In this document: positions 7,478-12,271 of the stretch, in pieces
Numbering within the stretch: the stretch's first letter is position 1
Layout of the letters: each line of letters opens with the position of its first letter
Source: Actinomycetota bacterium
GTDB taxonomy: Bacteria > Actinomycetota > Acidimicrobiia > Acidimicrobiales > CADCSY01
Assembly (NCBI GenBank): GCA_019348335.1
Contig: JAHWJR010000042.1
Coordinates: 1 to 12,271, forward strand
Direction: 5' to 3'
Length of the DNA: 12,271 bases
The notes under the pieces: model-generated
The model's input: only the letters and a program-made list of their open reading frames with translations
Database searches by the model: none
Told to the model about the DNA's origin: nothing
Program-made: the position numbers and the translations under genes

Positions 7478-8167
7478 ATGCCCGAAGAGATCGACCGCCA
7501 CGACGTCCAACGGCTCGCCGCCGCCGGCGCCCAGATCGTCGACGTCATGGGCAGCGCCGAGTGGGAGGAGTCCCACATCGCCGGCGCCGTCCACGTGCCG
7601 TTGCGCAAGCTCGAGCAGCTCGCTCCCGAGCGCCTCGACCCGGACCGGGCCGTCATCACCTACTGCTACGACTCCCTCTGAGACATGAGCCCACGAGCCG
7701 CGTGGCGGCTCGAGAGCCTCGGCTTCGGCGAGGTCTACGACTACGTCGGCTCCAAGATGGACTGGATCGGTGACGGTCTCCCCTTCGAGGGCACCTTCGC
7801 CGACCGACCCCGCCTGTCGACGCTCGCCGACGCCGGGGTCCCCACCTTCGGGCTCGGTGACACGGTGCGCGACGTGCGTGACCGCCTGGGCGGCTGGGAC
7901 CTCGGTCTCGTGCTCGCCGGCCCCCAGCCGGTCGTGCTCGGGCTGGTCCGGGCGGAGGCGTTGGACGCCGACGACCATCGCCGCGTCGAGGAGGTCATGG
8001 AGGACGGGCCCAGCACCTATCGGCCCCACGTGAGCGCCGAGGAGATGTCCCCCCAGCTGCAGGACAAGCCGGCACCCTGGGTGATCGTCACGACCCTGTC
8101 CGGGCACCTGGTGGGTGTCGCCCGGCCCGAGGCCATCCACGCCGCCGCCCGCAGCGACGGCAGCTGA
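7478..8167 (+). CDS. Selenocysteine-containing rhodanese with C-terminal CBS pair (in-frame TGA at 7679-7681)
   Basis: Read through TGA 7679-7681 as Sec68, this is a 229-aa protein. Residues 1 to about 105 form a rhodanese domain: IVDVMGSAEWEESHIAGAVHVPL (about 20-42, in pieces) is the N-terminal signature, and VITYC63-YDSL-Sec68-DMSPRAAWRL is the active-site loop, followed by SLGFGEVYDYVGSKMDW. From memory, related proteins have a second Cys, YCxxxxCDxSPRAA, exactly where TGA stands. Residues from about 113 to the end resemble a CBS pair (VPTFGLGDTVRDVRDRL, VLGLVRAEAL, VEEVMEDGPST, HLVGVARPEAI), which usually binds adenine nucleotides. AAGGAGG seven bases before ATG 7478 fixes the start. A SECIS-like hairpin follows the TGA, and the neighbouring fdhA also uses Sec. 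Rhodaneses move sulfane sulfur; the role here could be sulfur or selenium handling or redox. A plain nonsense mutation is less likely, because the frame, domain and codon style continue unbroken. Confidence 0.86.
7679..7712 (+). promoter_or_regulatory. Putative bacterial SECIS hairpin and Sec UGA codon in the rhodanese gene
   Basis: TGA 7679-7681 is followed by a perfect 8-bp stem CGAGCCGC (7694-7701) and GCGGCTCG (7705-7712) closing a GTG loop (7702-7704), 20 bases after the TGA. As I recall, the bacterial SECIS consensus asks for a G in the first two loop positions, an upper stem of four or more pairs, and 16-37 bases between UGA and loop; all are met. The fdhA element has 18 bases at this spacing. 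GC-rich DNA makes chance hairpins common, so position is the main support. Confidence 0.75.
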
Positions 8168-8183
8168 CCCTGCGGGAACTCCC

Positions 8184-8189
8184 TACGAT
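8184..8189 (+). promoter_or_regulatory. Putative -10 element for leaderless MFS gene
   Basis: TACGAT lies eight bases before GTG 8198 in the 30-bp gap after the Sec-rhodanese stop. The arrangement resembles those before mobA and the DM13 gene and fits leaderless transcription. No clear -35 is visible. Confidence 0.42.
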
Positions 8190-8197
8190 GCACGCCG

Positions 8198-9910
8198 GTG
8201 CGGCGGGAGGAGCGCAGGAACGCAGGTGAGGCCGGCGCCGCGCTGACCGCCACCTCACCGCGCGGGGCCATCGCCTTCCATCGCCCCCTCGCCTTCTGGC
8301 TCGGGGCCGCAGCCATCACCGTCGGGGTCATGCTCCACCTGCCCATGTACGTGAGTGCGCGCGACATGGGCTACGAGCTGGCCGGGATGCCCATGGACGG
8401 CCCCATGGCGGTGGGGATGGTCCTGATCACGGCGGGCCTGGTGGCCACGCTCGTGGGCCTGGTCCCTTCGCGCTCGGGTCCCGTCCGCACGGCGTCGCTG
8501 CGGGTGCGGCCACTCGACGACGCCAGGATCTCCCCCGCCCACGTCGGCTTGCTGCTGGTGATCGCCGGCGCGGTGACCATCGACGTGATGAAGCCGGTGA
8601 CGCTGAGCTTCGTGGTGCCCGGGATGGCCGAGGAGTACGGACTGAGATCGGCGCTGAACCCGGGTGGCGGCGCCCCGGTGGCCTACCTGCCGCTCGCCGG
8701 CATCACCGGCACGGTCCTCGGCTCCTTCGTCTGGGGCGACCTGGCCGACCGGATCGGGCGCCGGGCCTCGATCCTGCTCGCTGGCGTGCTCTTCGTCGCC
8801 ACCTCGATCTGCGGGTCGATGCCCGGCTACGGGTGGAACCTGTTCATGTGCTTCGTCATGGGCCTGGGCGTGGGGGGCATGCTCCCGATCACCTTCGCCC
8901 TGATGGCGGAGGTGGTGCCGGCACGGCACCGGGGGTGGTTGATGGTGCTGGTGGGAGGCGATGTCGCCGGCGCCTACATCATCACCAGCTGGCTGGCCGC
9001 CGAGCTCACGCCCACCTTCGGCTGGCGGATCCTGTGGCTGCTCGGCCTGCCCACCGGGGTGCTGCTGCTCCTGCTCAACCGGTGGATCCCGGAGTCTCCC
9101 CGCTTCCTGATCCAGAACGGTCGCGACGCCGAGGCGCGGGCGGTGATGCGGCGCTACGGCGCCACCGTCGTGGAGGGCGGAGGCTCCGAGCTGGAGGTCG
9201 AGGACGCGGTGCGGGGCGGCTGGGGCCAGCTGGTCGCCGCCCCCTTCGTGGCGCTCACGACGGTGGTCGGCCTCTTCGGGCTGGGTGTCGGGCTGGTCAC
9301 GTTCGGCTTCCAGCTGTGGATCCCCTCCAACCTCCAGGATCTCGGGTTCGACGAGGTGACCTCGGCCACCATCCTGCGCGACTCCGCCCTGCTGGGCTTC
9401 CCGGCCACCTTCCTCATCGCCTGGCTCTACGGCTTCTGGAGCAGCAAGCGCACGATGGTCCTGCTGGGGCTGGTGACCGCCGGTTCCCTCCTCGGCTTCG
9501 TGGTGCTCGGTGACCAGGTGGTCGACAACCGTGCCCAGCTCTATGCCCTCCTGGTGATCCCCATCACCGGGATCAGCTCGATCCTGGCCGTGCTCGTCGC
9601 CTATGCCTCAGAGGTGTTCCCGACACGGATCCGCTCCCGCGCCACCGGCCTGGCCGCCGGCGCCAGCAAGATCGGCGGCGTCGGCGTCATCGCCCTGGTG
9701 GTGGTGGGGGCGACGCCGCCGTCGATCTCGGCCACGGCGCTCATGGGAGCCGTGCCCATCGCCCTGGGTGCGCTGGCCATGGCCGCCTTCGGCGTGGAGA
9801 CTCGCCGGCGCCGGCTCGAGGACATCACCGTCGCGGAGCTGGGCGGGGAGGGCGACCCGGGCCGCGTCGTCCCGACGGTGACCGGCCCGGCGTCCCCGTC
9901 GGGGAGCTGA
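8198..9910 (+). CDS. MFS transporter, sugar-porter-like, with extra N-terminal membrane domain
   Basis: This 570-aa major facilitator protein has the loop 2-3 motif GDLADRIGRR (residues 180-189) and the sugar-porter-type PESPRFL at about 298-304 at the start of the central loop. Roughly twelve core membrane segments follow residue 115. Before the core lies an extension of about 110 residues with two further hydrophobic segments (about 29-48 and 68-90), joined by a Met-rich loop HLPMYVSARDMGYELAGMPM. The family usually has about 450-500 residues, so the extension accounts for the extra length. GTG 8198 is chosen as it has a -10-like TACGAT eight bases upstream and no other in-frame start precedes the first segment. 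The substrate cannot be told from sequence. Proximity to the formate and Sec genes might suggest an organic anion or sulfur/selenium compound, but that is only a guess. Confidence 0.87.
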   Translation: MRREERRNAGEAGAALTATSPRGAIAFHRPLAFWLGAAAITVGVMLHLPMYVSARDMGYELAGMPMDGPMAVGMVLITAGLVATLVGLVPSRSGPVRTASLRVRPLDDARISPAHVGLLLVIAGAVTIDVMKPVTLSFVVPGMAEEYGLRSALNPGGGAPVAYLPLAGITGTVLGSFVWGDLADRIGRRASILLAGVLFVATSICGSMPGYGWNLFMCFVMGLGVGGMLPITFALMAEVVPARHRGWLMVLVGGDVAGAYIITSWLAAELTPTFGWRILWLLGLPTGVLLLLLNRWIPESPRFLIQNGRDAEARAVMRRYGATVVEGGGSELEVEDAVRGGWGQLVAAPFVALTTVVGLFGLGVGLVTFGFQLWIPSNLQDLGFDEVTSATILRDSALLGFPATFLIAWLYGFWSSKRTMVLLGLVTAGSLLGFVVLGDQVVDNRAQLYALLVIPITGISSILAVLVAYASEVFPTRIRSRATGLAAGASKIGGVGVIALVVVGATPPSISATALMGAVPIALGALAMAAFGVETRRRRLEDITVAELGGEGDPGRVVPTVTGPASPSGS

Positions 9911-9939
9911 CGCGCCCTCGGGCGGCGTGGTCGCCTCGG

Positions 9940-9945
9940 TAGCGT
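9940..9945 (+). promoter_or_regulatory. Putative -10 element for leaderless DM13/RnfD-like operon
   Basis: TAGCGT is followed by seven bases (GGGACAG) and then GTG 9953. It matches the mobA arrangement, TACCGT-GACACAG-GTG, in both spacing and sequence. GGTCGC also occurs a few bases upstream in both places. A -35 is not evident. Confidence 0.48.
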
Positions 9946-9952
9946 GGGACAG

Positions 9953-10894
9953 GTGAGCGTCGGCCATACCGAGGACAGCGCGATAGCAGATTCCCCGCCG
10001 GCGACTCCGGCACCACCGCCGCCGCCTCCGGCCAAGCGTGCCCTCACGGCACTGGGCCTGCTGGCGCTGGCGGCCAGCGCCGTCGTCGGCGGGAACCTGT
10101 TCGGCCTGCGGGAGCAGGTGCTGGGGCCGGGCACGCCCCCGGCCCGACCGGCAGCGGTGAGCCGTGCCGCCGACGAGGCGCCGGCGACTCCTGTCACCAC
10201 GGCGCCGGCGCAGGAGACGGTCCTGCGTTCCCAGCCGTGGTGGCAGGAGGTGACGGTGCTGGAGGGTGACGGCGCCACGACCACGGCACCGTTCACCATC
10301 GACGAGGGCGCCATCCAGTGGCGGGTCACCTGGACGTGCCGGTCGGGCGCCCTGACCGTGCAGGCGGCCAGCGGGCCCGAGCCGATGGTCGACGAGGCCT
10401 GTCCCGGCGAGGGCGACGGGTACTCGACCGAGACGGGCCCGGCCAGCCTGCGGGTGGAGGCCGCCGGGCCCTGGGAGCTCCGGGTCGAGCAGCAGATCGA
10501 CGTCCCCCTGGTCGAGGCGCCCCTGCCGGCCATGACCGTGCCCGGTACGGGGGTCCAGTCGACGGGGTCGTTCTACCGGATCGACCAGTCGACCACCGGG
10601 ACGGTGACCATCTACGACCTGGCCGAGGGCGGCCACGCCCTGCGCCTGGACGACTTCTTCGTGCCTCCCAACATCGACCTGGAGATCCGCCTCAGCCCGC
10701 TGGAGGCTCCCCGCACCAACGAGGAGTTTCTGGCCGCCCCGTCGGTGTGGGTCGCCCCCCTCGACATCACCGCCGGGTCGATGAACTTCGCCGTGCCGGC
10801 GGAGGTCGACCCGGCCCAGTACCGGTCGGTGGTGATCTGGTGCCCCCTGATCGACAGCGCCTACGCGGCGGCGACGCTGGTCCCGGGGCCGTGA
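9953..10894 (+). CDS. Membrane-anchored DM13-domain protein
   Basis: This 313-aa protein has a Pro-rich cytoplasmic N terminus (poly-Pro at about 20-26), one membrane segment (about 31-50) after AKR, an Ala/Pro-rich linker, and an extracytoplasmic region. The C-terminal part resembles a DM13 domain: GSFYRIDQSTTGTVTIYDL, ALRLDDFFVPPNIDLEIRLS and the closing block VDPAQYRSVVIWCPLIDSAY with the conserved Cys at about 297. DM13 has been proposed as a redox domain, so electron transfer outside the membrane is a reasonable inference. The middle region (about 80-185, from WWQEVTVLEGDG) contains two further cysteines and looks like a beta-rich domain I do not recognise. GTG 9953 is preferred over GTG 9944, because TAGCGT upstream fits a leaderless start and overlaps the earlier codon. 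The stop overlaps the start of the RnfD-like gene as GTGA. Confidence 0.8.
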   Translation: MSVGHTEDSAIADSPPATPAPPPPPPAKRALTALGLLALAASAVVGGNLFGLREQVLGPGTPPARPAAVSRAADEAPATPVTTAPAQETVLRSQPWWQEVTVLEGDGATTTAPFTIDEGAIQWRVTWTCRSGALTVQAASGPEPMVDEACPGEGDGYSTETGPASLRVEAAGPWELRVEQQIDVPLVEAPLPAMTVPGTGVQSTGSFYRIDQSTTGTVTIYDLAEGGHALRLDDFFVPPNIDLEIRLSPLEAPRTNEEFLAAPSVWVAPLDITAGSMNFAVPAEVDPAQYRSVVIWCPLIDSAYAAATLVPGP

Positions 10895-12042
10895 CCGCGG
10901 CGGTGGCCAGCGTGGCGACGGCTCCGGCCCGCGGAAGGGCCGTGGCCGTGCGGGGCCGCAGCATCCCCGTGGTCGGCCCCAGCCGGCGGGACCCCCGGCT
11001 GTGGCTGTCGGCGGTCATCATGACCCTCCACGTCCTGGGCCAGACCGTCCTCGGCTTCAAGGTCTCGATCGCCCAGATCCTCGTCACCATCGCCGTGGGT
11101 GCGCTGGTGGACGCGGTGATGACCTGGCGCCACCAGCACGTGCTGGTGTGGCCGGCCAGTGGCGTGCTCACCGGCAGCGGCGTGGCCTTCATCCTCCGGG
11201 CGAACGGCACCGATCACGGCGACTGGTGGAGCCTCAACGGCATCCACTTCTTCATGATCGCCGTGCTGCTGGCCCTGCTGTCGAAGTACCTCGTCCGTCC
11301 CGGCGGCCGCCACCTGTTCAACCCGTCCAACGTCGGCCTGGTGTGGGCCCTGCTGGTGATCGGGCCGGCCCACGTCTTCCCGCAGTACCTGTGGTGGGGG
11401 CCCAACGACGCCGGCGTGGCCGTCTCCTACGGCGTGATCCTCGTCGGCGCCTTCTTCATCCTCCGGCGGGTGCGCATGGTGGCGATGGTGCTGTCGTTCA
11501 TGATCCCCTACACGGCGTTGGTCGGGGCGTTCGCCCTCGCCGGCCGGAGCTTCATCGCCATCTGGCACGACGGCCCGGTCAGCGGCGCCTCCTACTGGTT
11601 CAACGTCGCCCTGTCCCCGGAGGTGCTGGTCTTCGTGTTCTTCATGATGTCCGACCCCCAGACGGCGCCGAGGAGCCGGGTCGGGCGCATGCTCTACGGG
11701 TCGGCCACGGCGCTGGTCGCCGCCGGGCTGCTCTTCTTCCAGCCCACCGAGTTCGGGATCAAGCTCGCCATCCTCTCCAGCCTCACCGTGGTGTGCGCCG
11801 GAGTCCCGTTGATGGAGGCGCTCGCTCGCCGCATCGAAGGACCGGCGGTCGACCTCGCCGCGGTCCCTTCGGCGCCCGCACCTCGGCCGCTCCCGACTCG
11901 GGTGGGCGCGGCCCTGCGCAAGCCCGCCGTCGCCGCCGCCGCGATCATCGCCGTCGCCGCCCCGTTGAACACCGCGGCGCTGGCCGGCAACGACCAGCTC
12001 ATCCTCATCGAGCGGGGCCTGGCCGGCGACGCCAACCAGTAG
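10891..12042 (+). CDS. RnfD/NqrB-like membrane protein
   Basis: This 383-aa polytopic protein resembles the RnfD/NqrB family, membrane subunits of ion-pumping electron transfer complexes that can bind flavin. Visible family-like features are VLTGSGVAFILRANG (about 92-106), the loop HLFNPSNVGLVWALL (about 141-155), comparable to the HxFNPxxxG motif of RnfD, and FFMMSDPQTAP (about 250-260), comparable to the MxTDPxTxP block. DGPVSGASYW (about 227-236) is similar to the S/TGAT flavin-attachment site but has Ser in place of Thr and one extra residue after the Asp. About ten hydrophobic segments are present, with basic loops between them. GTG 10891 overlaps the stop of the DM13 gene as GTGA, and the frame upstream is only a shadow of that gene. 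None of the other Rnf or Nqr subunits is nearby, so it is likely part of a different, simpler redox unit with the DM13 protein. Confidence 0.82.
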   Translation: MTAAVASVATAPARGRAVAVRGRSIPVVGPSRRDPRLWLSAVIMTLHVLGQTVLGFKVSIAQILVTIAVGALVDAVMTWRHQHVLVWPASGVLTGSGVAFILRANGTDHGDWWSLNGIHFFMIAVLLALLSKYLVRPGGRHLFNPSNVGLVWALLVIGPAHVFPQYLWWGPNDAGVAVSYGVILVGAFFILRRVRMVAMVLSFMIPYTALVGAFALAGRSFIAIWHDGPVSGASYWFNVALSPEVLVFVFFMMSDPQTAPRSRVGRMLYGSATALVAAGLLFFQPTEFGIKLAILSSLTVVCAGVPLMEALARRIEGPAVDLAAVPSAPAPRPLPTRVGAALRKPAVAAAAIIAVAAPLNTAALAGNDQLILIERGLAGDANQ

Positions 12043-12077
12043 AACCGCTCTCCGGCTCTACCGGTGGGCCCTGGCGG

Positions 12078-12271
12078 TCATCCGCCCCCCTCCAGGGGGC
12101 CCAGGAGGACCAACGCCGCAGTGACCGCGGCCAGCATGGAGATGCTCAGGGCGAGCACACCGGGGAGGGCGTGGTGGGGGAGGGGCTCGGCGGTGCGCAT
12201 GGCCCGCTCGGTCTCCCGCCACCGCCGGTAGCTCGTCGCCGCCACCACCGTGCCCAGCACGAGCAGGACGA
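12078..12271 (-). CDS. DUF202/YidH-like membrane protein, C-terminal part only
   Basis: The frame on the minus strand is open to the window edge and ends at 12078, so the start lies outside. The visible 63 or so residues read as the end of one membrane helix (VLLVLGTVVAATSYRRW), a basic and acidic loop RETERAMRTAEPLPHHALPG, and a final helix ALSISMLAAVTAALVLLGPL. This helix-RYRR-like-loop-helix ending resembles the C terminus of DUF202/YidH small membrane proteins, whose function is poorly known. It is convergent with the RnfD-like gene, with 35 bases between the stops. Confidence 0.68.
   Translation of the reverse strand, partial: VLLVLGTVVAATSYRRWRETERAMRTAEPLPHHALPGVLALSISMLAAVTAALVLLGPLEGGG

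Noticed and set aside
7685..8167. Separate gene starting at ATG 7685 after the TGA
   Set aside because: It would begin in the middle of a rhodanese domain, has no ribosome binding site, and the sequence before the TGA supplies exactly the missing first half in the same frame.
8174..8183. GGGA-AC-TCCC inverted repeat before the MFS -10 element, possible operator
   Set aside because: The half-sites are only four bases and there is no second copy, so I could not separate it from chance.
8188..8229. Short ATG-led frame of 13 codons overlapping the MFS start, possible leader peptide
   Set aside because: The ATG overlaps the proposed -10 hexamer, so it would probably not be transcribed; there is no ribosome binding site.
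9912..9923. Short inverted repeat CGCC-CTCG-GGCG after the MFS stop
   Set aside because: A four-base stem in very GC-rich DNA without a T-tract is expected by chance.
12084..12100. Hairpin GCCCCC-CTCCA-GGGGGC as a terminator for the RnfD-like gene
   Set aside because: It lies within the coding end of the convergent DUF202-like gene, encodes ordinary Gly/Pro codons and has no T-tract. Its position more than 40 bases after the stop makes it uncertain.
1..12271. tRNA (including tRNA-Sec), rRNA, CRISPR arrays, insertion sequences, attachment sites
   Set aside because: No cloverleaf-like, direct-repeat, transposase or integrase sequence was seen; almost all of the window is covered by ordinary coding sequence with uniform base composition.

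Overview
The window is very GC-rich and gene-dense. It uses GTG starts freely, and genes often overlap by four bases (GTGA). Gene content and style suggest a high-GC actinobacterium, possibly of the Acidimicrobiia; this is inferred from sequence style and protein resemblance, not from a search. The organism appears to decode UGA as selenocysteine (Sec): two genes carry an in-frame TGA at a redox active site, each followed at nearly the same distance by a hairpin resembling a bacterial SECIS element. None of the Sec machinery (selA, selB, selC, selD) lies in the window.

Layout. Positions 1-721 (+) hold the 3' end of a YciI-like gene and a split-barrel flavin/F420-type (PPOX superfamily) protein. 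A hairpin spanning both stop codons separates them from a convergent operon. Positions 738-5850 (-) hold a three-gene formate dehydrogenase operon: fdhA (Mo/W-bisMGD selenoprotein, 1091 aa, read through TGA at 5281-5283), an iron-sulfur subunit with four [4Fe-4S] motifs and a C-terminal membrane anchor, and an NrfD-type quinone-binding membrane subunit. Divergent from it, 5935-7369 (+) hold mobA (MGD synthesis) and fdhD (sulfuration of the formate dehydrogenase cofactor). Next, 7478-8167 (+) is a rhodanese-CBS protein whose reading frame crosses TGA at 7679-7681, where a Cys is expected. Then come an MFS transporter with an unusual N-terminal extension (8198-9910), an anchored DM13-domain protein (9953-10894) overlapping an RnfD/NqrB-like membrane protein (10891-12042), and, convergent, the 3' end of a DUF202/YidH-like gene.

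How the parts fit. FdhA, the Fe-S subunit and NrfD should oxidise formate and pass electrons to the quinone pool. No Tat signal is visible, so the catalytic side may face the cytoplasm. MobA and FdhD supply and sulfurate the cofactor. The Sec-rhodanese may handle sulfur or selenium, or act as a CBS-regulated redox enzyme. Its upstream region shares a 28-bp motif (20 identities) with the fdhA upstream region, resembling a SigF/SigB-type promoter (GTTT-N15-GGGTA), so the two selenoprotein genes may be co-regulated. The DM13/RnfD-like pair looks like a separate membrane redox module.

The most notable item is the Sec-containing rhodanese-CBS gene and its apparent co-regulation with the Sec formate dehydrogenase. 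Conventional gene calling would split both genes at the TGA.
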